In this document: piece after piece, positions 24,993 to 35,350 of the stretch | How positions within the stretch are numbered: the first letter of the stretch is position 1 | How the letters are laid out: every line of letters starts with the position of its first letter | From: Stomorhina lunata | Lineage: Eukaryota; Arthropoda; Insecta; Diptera; Rhiniidae | Assembly (NCBI GenBank): GCA_933228675.1 | Contig: OW121742.1 | Coordinates: forward strand, 109,062,940-109,126,939 | Direction: 5' to 3' | DNA length: 64,000 nt | Position numbers and translations under genes: made by a program | The notes under the pieces: model-generated | Told to the model about the DNA's origin: nothing | Seen by the model: the letters and a program-made list of their open reading frames with translations, nothing else | The model's database searches: none

Positions 24993-26101
24993 TAAAAAGG
25001 AAAAATTTCAAAAATCATTTTTAGATATAATTATTTAAATTTTGAAAAATTTTTAGTAAAAACTCAAATTCAAAAACATTTTGAAGTATTTAAAATAAAT
25101 TATTTGGGTAACCCTAGTTTTACAGGAAATTTTTCGGAGATTGACTATTTTTAGGAAATTTTGAAAAAATCGAATATTAATAGAAATTTTTCAAAAATTT
25201 ACTATTTATAGGAAATTTTGAAAAAATTGACTATTTATAGAAATTTTTAAAAAATTTACTATTTATAAGAAATTTTTCGAAAATGGACTATTTAATGGAA
25301 ATTTTTCGAAAATTAACTATTTATAGGAAATTTTTCGAAAATTTGCTATTTATAGGAAGTTTTCCGAAAATTTACCATTTATAGGAAATTTTTAAAAAAT
25401 TGACCATTTATAGAAATTTTTCGAAAATTGACTATTTATTGGAAATTTTTCGAAAATTGACTATTTATAGGAAATTTTTCAAAAATTTACTATTTATAGA
25501 ATTTTTTTCGAAAATTGACTATTTATAGAAATTTTTTCTAAAATCTGCTGTTTATAGGAAATTTTTCGAAAATTGACTATTTATAGGAAATTTTTTGAAA
25601 ATTGACTATTTACAGAAATTTTTCGAAAATTAACTAATTATAGGAAATTTTTTGAAAATTGACTTTCGATGAGTTTTTGGAAAATTGACTATTTTTAGAA
25701 AATATTTCGAAAATTTACTGTTTATAGGAAATTTACTATTTATAGGAAATTTTTCGAAACTTATCTTTTGGTAGGAAGTTTTTCGAAAATTGACTATTTA
25801 TAGAAAATTTTTCAAAAACTGACTATTTCGAAAATTGACTATTTACAGGAAATTTTTCGAAAAGTAAAAGTTGATATGTTCAAATAATAAAAATATAAAT
25901 TTTATGCTGAAAAAAATAAAGTCTTAGCTTTGTTAGTAAAATTTAAGGGTTTAAAAAATTTCCATAAATTTTAGATTTTAATCAAAAATTTCAAAATATA
26001 TAAAGATTCATTTTCTAGAATTTCGTTTTGAAATCTTTAAGGGTTTTCAAGTTATAGGTATTTGAAAATATGATGACCCCCTGACGTATGATTAATATTA
26101 A
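24993..26101 (-). repeat. composite higher-order repeat, copy 3 (~1109 bp)
   Basis: Nearly identical to copy 2. Differences include loss of a few bases in the TCGATGAG unit (about 25667) and an extra C before the box. Its box at 26085-26101 reads CGTATGATTAATATTAA instead of CGTATGACTGATATTAA. The change is inside the box, but it converts one subfamily form to another accepted form. Confidence 0.9.
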
Positions 26102-26230
26102 TTTAAAAGAAAATGTTTCAAAAATCATTTTTAAATATAATTCTTTAAATTTTAAATATTTTGGTAAAAACTCAAATTCAAAAACATTTTGAAGTATTTA
26201 AAATAAATTATTTGGGTAACCCTAGTTTTA
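26102..26230 (-). repeat. block A remnant closing the composite array
   Basis: The copy of block A (AAAAACTCAAATTCAAAAAC, about 26166) belongs to the box at 26085. After the CCCTAG motif at about 26219 the repeat stops and unique sequence starts, instead of another 29-bp tract. Confidence 0.75.
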
Positions 26231-26989
26231 TGTATTGAATTTAAAAATATTTTTAAAAGGAAAAAATATTGAGGTTTTTATAATTTCCAATTGCAATTTT
26301 TAGGATTTCAAAAACAGCTCTTTTGCCGCTTTCAAAATTATCATTTTAGGATATCCTTTCTATGCATTTCCTTCCTGTTTTTGAAAACCTTTGAAATTTG
26401 GTGTTGGTTTTATTTTAAATTTAATAATTTTGGTTTAGTTGTTCCTGGTTAAAATTCGGCCATTCTAAATGTTTTCTGCTAATTTGCAATAATTTTCATT
26501 TGTATATAATTGTAATTATTTGTACCATCGAAATGTAAACATTCAATTATTTCCAGTAAACCTCAAAAATACAGAATCATAAAACCATTTAGAATAATAA
26601 AAATTTGGAGGGAAAAAGTAAATACATATTTTCAAAATAAAAGGATTGAGGTAGCTAATGAAGCAGTGAAGGATAAAAGTGTTAAGAAGGAAATTTTTTT
26701 CAAAGTCCATCCTCTTCCTCTTCCAATGATCTCCCTTTAAACAAATCATAGGACTAATTATCTGGCCAAGTTTTTTCTGATCGATTTATTTGAATTCTAT
26801 AACCTTATCTTATAAAATAGACTCAATTATTGTAGCATGTGTGTAGCTATTTAGGTCAGTTATTATGTCACCGAATCTAAGACTTCTTAATTTTTCTGCC
26901 CCTTAGGGTTTTCAAAAGGCGCTCTTTGGGACCAAAGTCATGCTGACTTAATAATCAGCCACTTACTTAAGCAAAATATTTTTTTAAAA
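26231..26989. other. unique spacer
   Basis: Sequence of ordinary complexity with no supported gene. The 68-codon minus-strand frame at 26543-26749 has no recognisable domain and is not called. Confidence 0.5.
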
Positions 26990-29350
26990 TTATTTTTTTT
27001 AATTAAAAATTTTTTTCTAATTTTTCATGTTACTAATTTTAAATACCTTATATTATTAGCGAATTTGAGTATTTGTTAGAATTTTCAAAATGTAGTTCTA
27101 AATATTTTAAAAAGATTTTTTTTAAATTTCCTCTCAAATTAATATCAATCATACGTAATGATGTATCTTAAACAAAAACTGGAATATTTTAGAAACGTTT
27201 AAAGATTTTGAAATGAAATTTCACTTTAGCATCTAGATGGATCTAAGCGACCATTCTTCTTATTTTCTTTTCCTTGGTTGTATAATAAAGGGACTATCTT
27301 GAGGACCAAAGTGGTCATATCTACTTAAAAACAATATTTTTATTGTAAATATTTCTTTAAAAATTGTTTTTTTTTTCTAATTTTTGGTATTACCAATTTT
27401 ATATACCTTAAGCTGTTAGCCAATTTGAATATTTGTTAGAATTTCCTTAATGTAGTTCTAAATATTTTAAAAAGATTTTTGAAAAATCTTCCCTCAAATT
27501 AATATCATTCATACGTCATGATGTATCAAAAATAAAAATTTTAATATCATAAAAGCTTTTAAGATTTTGAAACGAAATTTCATTTTAGCATCTAGATAGA
27601 TCTAAAAGACTATTCGCCCTATTTGATATTCGGTGCTATTGTATAATAGGGACTGTCGTTAAGACCAAAGTGGTCCTATCTGTTTAATTACAATTTTTCA
27701 TTAAAAAATATTTTTAAAAATTATTTACAATTTTTTAAATTTTTTTGTGCTATTAATTTTGAATACCCTAAAGTATTAGCGAATTTGAGTTTTTCTTTAA
27801 ATTTTTTAAAATTAACTTTTTATATTTTTAAAAGATTTTTGAAAAACTTCCCCCCAAATTAATATTAATCATACGTCATGATGTATCAAAAACAAAAAAT
27901 TAAAATACTTAGAAGCTCTTCAAGATTTTGAAACGAAATTTAATTTTAGCATCAAGGTGGATCTAAACGACCACTATTCTCATTTTCTATTTCTTACTTG
28001 TATAATAAAGGGACTATCTTGAGGATAAAAGTGATCCTATCTGTTTCATTACAATATTTTAAATAAAAATATTTTTAAAAATTCTTTAAAATTTTTTAAA
28101 TTTTTTTATACTATCGATTTTTAATACCTTAAAGTGTTAGCGAATTTGAGTTTTTCTTGGAATTCTTAAAAATTAGCATCTTATAGTTTTAAAAGATTTT
28201 TGAAAAATTCCCCCCTTATTAATAATAATCATACGCCATGATTTGTCAAAAATATGAATAGCAATATCTATAAAACTTTGTAAGATTTTTATTTTTTTGT
28301 TGTATCATCTGGTTGGCTCTATAGAACCACTGCTCATATATTCCTTGTGAATAACTTAAGGGGACTATCTTGTGAGCCAAAGTGTACCTACTTAGTTCAA
28401 AAAATATTTATTTTAAAAACATTTTCTTTTTAATTTTGGATTTTTTTCTAATTTTTGGTACTATTAAATTTTAGTACTTTGAGGTGTTAGCGAATTTGAG
28501 TTTTTCTTTAAATTTTTGAAAATTAGCTTTTTATATTTTTAAAAGATTTTTGAAAATTTCCCCCAAATTAATATCAATCATACGCCACAATGTTTCAAAA
28601 ATATAAATCGCAATATCATAGAAACCTTCTAAGATTTTTATGTTTTTGTTGTATCATCTGTGTGGCTCTAAAGAACCACTGCTCATATTTTCTATTCCTT
28701 GTGGATGAAAGTTTTCTCACTTACTTCAAAACAATATTAATTTAAAAATGTTTTTTAAAATTTTAAAATTTTTTCTGATTTTTTGGTACTATTAATTTTT
28801 AATACCTTTAGGTATTGGCGAATTTGAGTTTTTGTTAGATTTTTCCAAAATAGCTTTTAAATATTTTTAAAAATTTTTTGAAAAAGTGTGCCTTAAAATT
28901 AATATCAATTATACGACTTGATGAATCCAAAATAAAAAGTGAAATATCTAAGAAAATGTTAATTATTTTAAAATGATATATTATATCAGCATCTCGTTGA
29001 TTTTAAAGAACCTTTTCCGTTCTTTGCCATTCCTAGAGGGTACAACAAAGGGTCCATCCTGAGACTGAAATCATCAGCCACCTGCTGCTTAATCATAATA
29101 TTTGTTTTAAAACTTTTTTTTTTTTTAGTTTTTATCTGAATTCAAATTTTTTGTATTTTAAATTTTGAATAGCTTTAAGTATAAGCGAATTTGAGTTTTT
29201 ATTAGAATTTTAAAAAATTTACTTTAAATATTTTAAAAAGATTTTTTAAAAAAATCCCTTTAAATTATTATCAATCATACGCCTTGACATATGCAGCAGA
29301 AAAATGCAATATCTAAGAAACCTTTAAAGATTTTAAAACGAATTTTGTCA
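26990..29350 (+). repeat. ~355-bp box satellite, seven monomers, forward
   Basis: Boxes lie at 27139, 27499, 27859, 28219, 28568, 28899 and 29265, about 330-367 bp apart. Each monomer has block A (GCGAATTTGAGTTTTTGTTA or a close variant) about 80 bp upstream of the box. Block C lies about 45 bp downstream (AAGATTTTGAAACGAAATTT). A family-specific part follows, with GGATCTAAACGACCA and GGACTATCTTGAGGACCAAA. Monomers are clearly homologous but well diverged. The family-specific part does not occur in the 160-bp or 540-bp families. Confidence 0.92.
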
Positions 29351-29925
29351 CTGTCAAAGCCAAAGAGTTAAAAAATCTTTTCAAACTAAAAACATGACTT
29401 TTAAGCCCATTTTCCTTTACACATTTCCCCTCCACTGTTACCAATTATGCAATTGTTTACCTTTCCATGTATACACGTTCATTTTTGTGTCCGCAACCAG
29501 TACATATGTAAATTAATTGAAATGGTTGTTGTGGCTTAAAAATTTTGTATTTATTGTCCCGTCAAATTTTGTGTCATTATTGTTATTAGTATTTAGTATT
29601 TGTGTTGCTGTAGTTAAGTAGAAAAATTTTTGACAAATTTTGTTGTAAACCACACAAAAGCATTTCAAATAACATTTGTATATATTAGATACTCTCGTAC
29701 ATATGGAAATAAACAAACAAGCGGATGTCATTACAAACATTTATTTGTGAGCTGAAACAGCAATTTGTTTATGATCTACATAACGAGATATAAATGTAAA
29801 TTAAGTGAGAAGTACATGGAGAAAAAAAAAATCAAATTAAATGATTTTGAAAATTCTAAATTTTCAATATATAGTGTAAGTATAAACTTAGTATAACATC
29901 TTTATTTCGTTGATTATATTGTAAG
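29351..29925. other. unique spacer
   Basis: Sequence of ordinary complexity. A 75-codon minus-strand frame (29513-29740) is rich in Asn, Thr and Cys and has no recognisable domain, so it is not called. Confidence 0.5.
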
Positions 29926-30130
29926 AATTTAGTAAAATAAATTTCACTTCAAAATCTTAAGGCGTTTTGAAGTTATTCAATTTTTTCATTTTATAACTAC
30001 TGGAGCGTATGATTGATATTAATTTTAAGGTAAATTTTAAAAAAATTCTTTAAAAATATTTAGGCTTAAAATTTAAAAATTCTAATAAAAATTGAAATTC
30101 TACAAGAGTCTAAACTATTGGATAATTCAA
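29926..30130 (-). repeat. single box element, reverse
   Basis: Block C (CAAAATCTTAAGGCGTTTTG, about 29949), box CGTATGATTGATATTAA (30006-30022) and block A (AAAAATTGAAATTCTACAAG, about 30086) are all present in the standard order and spacing. Confidence 0.82.
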
Positions 30131-30965
30131 TTCAAAATATTACTTCAGTCCGTATGAGCTTTAGATTTTATATTTTTTAGAAACAATTTTGGTAAATTAA
30201 ATATTTTTTAATATATTTTAATATTAATAAGCAATAAAAGCCCTGCTAAGATGTAATTTTGATTCCAAATAAAATGGAAAGACAGGCTTTATATCAGCCC
30301 ATTCTTTTCTCTCCCTGTATTTCCATAAGTGTACAAATTCCTCTACACACCCTGTTCCTGCATGCTTTATAAATAAGTGTTAAATTAGCATTATTTGCAT
30401 TAATGTTAGTAGGTAAACAGGGATATTTGTCGCTTAAAATCACACACACACACATGTTCCGATTATGCACTCAAGTGTGTTATGGCTAGTTACCATGACA
30501 CTATATTAAAAAGCCAATATGAAAATAAATTGCAACAAAATTTTATAAATTGCAACAAATGTTTGTATTTATATTGCAACAAAATTTCTATATTTTTCTC
30601 TCTAATCAAGTGGATATTTATTTGGGACTTGTTTTCTGTGGTATACCAATGAAATAATTGCAAAATATGAAAGCAATTTTTGTAAAAGCTAATTTGGAGT
30701 AAAGGGACTTGGGTTCTTACACAGAAAAAGTAATGTCACAAAACTTTTTCGGATATGAAAGAAAAACACAAAATAAAATGGACAAATATTGAAGGGAAAT
30801 TGAGGAAAATTTGAAAGTGAACTTAAAGACTATATAAAGAACAAGATTTGATATTAAATATATTTAAAAAATATGTAATAATATTATATTAGAAAATCTA
30901 GAAAAAAGTAAAAAAATCAATAAAAGTTTTCTAGTAAAATTGCATTCATATTAAAATGACTTTAA
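30131..30965. other. unique spacer with short CA tract
   Basis: AT-rich unique DNA with a short (CA)n run at about 30441-30453 and repeated TGCAACAAA words at 30530-30590. No gene is supported. Confidence 0.5.
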
Positions 30966-31034
30966 TACGAGGGTGGCTTCAAAAATTCCGTCACATATTA
31001 AAGCAAAAACGCAACCTATGTAAAAGGAACACCC
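30966..31034. mobile_element. possible mariner-like terminal fragment
   Basis: TACGAGGGTGGCTTCAAAAA at 30966 resembles the start of some mariner-type terminal inverted repeats, which often begin CGAGGG after a TA target. I find no matching opposite end and no transposase. The match is short and from memory of the general pattern, so it could be chance. Confidence 0.2.
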
Positions 31035-31187
31035 TTACAAAATTTTACTTTAAAAGCTTTAACAGTTTTCGAGTTAGTAAGGATTTTGTCTAAGTAAAAA
31101 AATTAAAAAAATATATTTAAAAATATTTCGATTCAAAATTTTAAATTTTTAACAAAAACTCAAATTCAATAATTCTTTAGAGTATCA
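31035..31187 (-). repeat. box element that has lost its box
   Basis: Block C (TTAACAGTTTTCGAGTTAGT, about 31059) and block A (AAAAACTCAAATTCAATAAT, about 31144) are both recognisable and in order. The expected box between them is absent. Only about 15 bp separate the end of block C (TTTTGTCTAAG) from A-rich linker sequence. This looks like a deletion of the box in an otherwise intact copy. Confidence 0.65.
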
Positions 31188-33265
31188 CGGAAATTGACGA
31201 TAGGAAAACTTTGCTATAGAAAAATTGAAGATATTAAGACATTTCTATAGAAAAGTTACGAAAAGGAAGACATTTTTACAGAAAAGCTGACAATTTCTTT
31301 AAAAAAATTTATGATAGGCAAATATTTCTATAGAAAAGTTGACCTTACTATTACTTTCTATAGAAAAGTCAACGATAGGCCAACATTTCTATAGAAAAGT
31401 TGACGATAGGCCAACATTTCTATAGAAAAGTTGACGATAGGCCAACATTTCTATAGAAAAGTTGACGATAGGCCAACATTTCTATAGAAAAGTTGACGAT
31501 AGGCCAACATTTCTATAGAAAAGTTGACGATAGGCCAACATATCTACCGAAAAATTAACGATAGGCCAACATTTCTATAGAAAAGTTTACGATAGGCCAA
31601 CACTTCTATAAAAAAGTTGACGATAGGAAAACATTTATATAGAAAAGTTGACGATAGGCCAACATTTCTACAGAAACGTTGACGTTAAGGTAGACATTTC
31701 TATAGAAAAGTAGATGTCAAGGAAGACATTTCTAAGGAAAAGTTGACGACAGGAAGACATTTATATAGAAAAGTTGACGATAGAAAGACATTTCTATAGA
31801 AAAGTTGACGATAGGAAGACATTTCTATGGAAAAGTTGACGTTAAGGAAGGCATTTCTATAGAAATATTGACGTTAATGAAGACATTTCTATAAAAATGT
31901 TGACGTTAAGGAAGACATTTCTATAGAAAATTTGACGTTAAGGAAGACATTTCTATAGAAAAGTTGATGCTAAGGAAGACATTTCTATAGAAAAATTGAC
32001 GTTAAGGAAGACTTTTCTATAAAAAAGATGACGTTAGGGAAGACATTTCTTTAGAAATAGAAAGACATTTTTATAGAAAAGTTGACGAAAGAAGAACATT
32101 TCTATAGAAAAGTTGAAGATATTCGAACATTTTGATAAGTCTTCCTTAACGTCAACTTTTCTATAGAAAAGAAAAGTTAACGTTAAGGAAGAGTTTTCTA
32201 TAGAAAAGTTGACGTTAAGGAAGAGTTTTCTATAGAAACGTTGACGTTAAGGAAGACATTTCTATAGAAAAGTTGATGCTAAGGAAGACATTTCTATAGA
32301 AAAATTGACGTTAAGGAAGACTTTTCTATAAAAAAGATGACGTTAGGGAAGACATTTCTTTAGAAATAGAAAGACATTTTTATAGAAAAGTTGACGAAAG
32401 AAGAACATTTCTATAGAAAAGTTGAAGATATTCGAACATTTTGATAAGTCTTCCTTAACGTCAACTTTTCTATAGAAAAGAAAAGTTGACGTTAAGGAAG
32501 AGTTTTCTATAGAAAAGTTGACGTTAAGGAAGACTTTTCTATAGAAAAGTTGACGTTAAGGAAGACTTTTCTATAGAAAAGTTGACGTTAAGGAAGACTT
32601 TTCTATAGAAAAGTTGACGTTAAGGAAGACTTTTCTATAGAAAAGTTGACGTTAAGGAAGACTTTTCTATAGAAAAGTTGACGTTAAGGAAGACTTTTCT
32701 ATAGAAAAATTGACGTTAAGGAAGACTTTTCTATAGAAAAGTTGACGTTAAAGAAGACTTTTCTATAGAAAAGTTGACGTTAAGGAAGACTTTTCTATAG
32801 AAAAGTTGACGTTAAGGAAGACTTTTCTATAGAAAAGTTGACGTTAAGGAAGACTTTTCTATAGAAAAGTTGACGTTAAGGAAGACTTTTCTATAGAAAA
32901 GTTGAAGTTAAAAAAGACTTTTCTATAGAAAGGTTGACGTTAAGGAAGACTTTTCTGTAGAAAAGTTGACGTTAAGGAAGACATTTCTTTAGAAGTAGAA
33001 AGACATTTCTATAGAAAAGTTGACGACAGAAGAACATTTGAAGTTGAGGATATTCGAACATTTCTATAGAAAAGTTGATAACAGGCCAATATTTCTTTAG
33101 AAAAATTGACGATAGGCCAACATTTCTATAGAAAAGTTGACAATAAGGCAAAGTTTCTATAGAAAAGTTGACAATAAGGCAAAGTTTCTATAGAAAAGTT
33201 GATCAACGGAAGACTTTTCTATGGAAAGGTTGACCAAAGGAAGACTTTTCTAGAGAAGAGTTAAT
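31188..33265 (+). repeat. 31/32-bp palindromic minisatellite array (array 3)
   Basis: About 66 units with the ACTTTTCTATAGAAAAGT or CATTTCTATAGAAAAGTTG dyad. Three linker subfamilies are visible: TTGACGATAGGCCAAC (about 31390-31680), TTGACGTTAAGGAAG (about 31850-32980, a 32-bp unit) and TTGACAATAAGGCAAA (about 33140-33200). Short inverted pieces, TCTTCCTTAACGTCAAC, occur at about 32140 and 32449. The most homogeneous part is about 32485-32900. Confidence 0.94.
31930..32487 (+). repeat. 309-bp tandem duplication inside 31/32-bp array 3
   Basis: A block containing AAGTTGATGCTAAGGAAG, the AGAAATAGAAAGACA unit, the ATTCGAACATTTTGATAAG variant and the inverted TCTTCCTTAACGTC piece occurs twice at an offset of 309 bp. 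Its landmark words start at 31963 and 32272, and at 32131 and 32440. It shows that blocks of about ten units are copied together. Confidence 0.85.
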
Positions 33266-33450
33266 CTTAGGGAATAGCTTTTCCGGATTTTACTTCAAAA
33301 TCTTTAGACATTCCCAAGTACTGAAAGTTTTTGTCGTGGATTTATCGAAGCGTATGATTGATATTAATTAAAAGATAATTTTTTAAAGAACATTTTTAAA
33401 TATTTTGTGTCAAAATTTTAAAATTATGACCAAAACTCAAATTCACAAAC
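33266..33450 (-). repeat. single box element, reverse, abutting 31-bp array
   Basis: Block C (CAAAATCTTTAGACATTCCC, about 33296), box CGTATGATTGATATTAA (33351-33367) and block A (CAAAACTCAAATTCACAAAC, about 33432) follow the last minisatellite unit directly. Confidence 0.83.
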
Positions 33451-34279
33451 TGTTTGAGATAAATAAATTTGCTAAAGAATTTAATTTTTTGTGTAATTAA
33501 AAATATTTTTTTAAACGAAAACTTTTTTACTATTTTTCAAAAGTTTTTTCAAATTAGTTTTACTCATTTTATTTCTGAATCAAAATCCTAGCATATAATC
33601 TTTAACACTTGTTATGCAATTCAAATAAAAGTTTCAATATCAAATCCTTCCTAGAAAAAAAAAAATTTAAATCCTTGCAACAATATATAGCTCTCCTTAA
33701 TCCTTGATTTGCTTTTTTCCCAGATTTCTTTTTTTTTCTCAACTAGTCATAAATATAATTCTATTCCACAACTTTATTTCTTGGTTTTGTTATTTGCAAT
33801 TTTGCAAATCTTTAGTTGTTCTCTATATGTCCTCACTCATATCCTGCAAAGGGACACGTTCAAGGAATAAAACCACAATCGTTAAAGTTACGTGAGCCAC
33901 AGCTGTACCTGACGTCAATAGACGTCCTGTCTCTTTATTTGTTGTTGCTGTTTGCTTGGTTAAGTTTTAGTTACAATGTATAGAAAGATTTTTTCCAACT
34001 TTTGTTGCTTTCTAACAATTTTCCAAGTGACATTGTGTGAGACATGCAAATATTTAAAATACTTTGTAAACATTAGTTGTTGACATTTGAAGAGAAAGAA
34101 TAGTAAACGAGAACGAATGATTTATTTGTGGTTTTTGTCGATTTATAAGAGAGAGAAACAATGTTTTAAAGGGAAACAATCAAAATTGTGATTTAGAATT
34201 TAAGAGGAATTTGAAAATTTTGATATAAGTTGAAGGAAAAATATTAAAAGGTTTGGTTTTTGTTTTCCGATTTGAGTGC
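33451..34279. other. unique spacer with paired GACGTC palindromes
   Basis: Sequence of ordinary complexity. TGACGTCA (33910-33917), a perfect CRE-type palindrome, is followed by a second GACGTC at 33921-33926, ten bases away centre to centre. No gene is called. The 63-codon frame at 33704-33895 has no domain. Confidence 0.45.
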
Positions 34280-34480
34280 TATCCCATGGTTTGAAGTGTT
34301 CTTGAATTTGAATTTTTATTGGAGTTTTTAATTTTGAACCAGAAATATTTTTAAGAATTTTTTTTTAAATTTACCTACTAATTGATATTAATCATACGCT
34401 TAGGTGTAGATTGCACAAAAAGTGTCATAACTTCGTAACCTAAGGAAATTTTTAAATGAAATTTGGCTGAGTTATTCTTT
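34280..34480 (+). repeat. single box element, forward
   Basis: Block A (GAATTTGAATTTTTATTGG, about 34303), box TTGATATTAATCATACG (34382-34398, one difference from consensus in its left half) and block C (CATAACTTCGTAACCTAAGG, about 34424) are in standard order. Confidence 0.82.
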
Positions 34481-35350
34481 ATATCTCAGAGATTATTAAA
34501 GTATAAAAACGACTTACAATATTTTGTAAAATTGATATAAAAAATTATTTTGGCTGCTAATTAAAAAAATATTTCTACAATAAATTTTCCTTGAAAGAAA
34601 ATAACTTTTCTCAGAAAAAAGACACTCATTATTACAACCAAATATAGCAATAATTTTAACATTTTCTTTTCCTTTTCATCGCTTTATTAACATTGAACAG
34701 ATTTAACATTCAACAAAAGCCATCACAATAGTTTTGTAACTGAATTCCTAAATAAATATCTAAGTGTCATTTATTGTTAAGACTCTTCGTAAATGTCAGT
34801 TTGTGTAATTGAATTTGACATTAATGATGAACATACACTGGGAGGCAATGGCAAGTAAGGTATGAGGAGAAGAGAACAAAAAAATGAAGCAGAATCTGGA
34901 AAAAAAGTTTATACAAGAAAATTTAAAAGGAAAACTCAGCGAACTCTTCAAGCAGAAGTGTTTTGCTAACACTTGTTCTTTATTAGATTTCTACTTTTTT
35001 TTTCTGATACAACAAAATGTGGAAGGTGTCTTAGAAATCGTTCATTTTTGTAATCATGTTATGGCAAGTTCTGTTTTTTTTAATCTAAAATGACAACTAA
35101 AACGCGCATTTTTGTAGTAATACTTATTAGCAGACAAGGTACTAACATAGTACTAACTTTGTGAAAAAAGTGTTTAGTGTCAAATGTGAGTCGATTCCAA
35201 GGAAAAGTGAGAAAACTGCTTAAAAATTCAGTTAAAGGGAGAAATTTTAATATTTGGAATAAAGAAATTTAAGACGAAATTATATTTATAAAATTTGTTT
35301 TGATACTTTCGAAAAATATTAACAAAACTTGTACCTTCCGGACAAATTTC
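34481..35350. other. unique spacer
   Basis: AT-rich unique DNA. The 69-codon plus-strand frame at 34884-35093 begins with a Lys/Glu/Gln-rich stretch, but I recognise no domain and it lies between satellite elements. It is not called. Confidence 0.45.

Noticed and set aside
34884..35093. 69-codon plus-strand frame
   Set aside because: It has no domain, is short, and sits between satellite elements, so it cannot be supported without transcript data.
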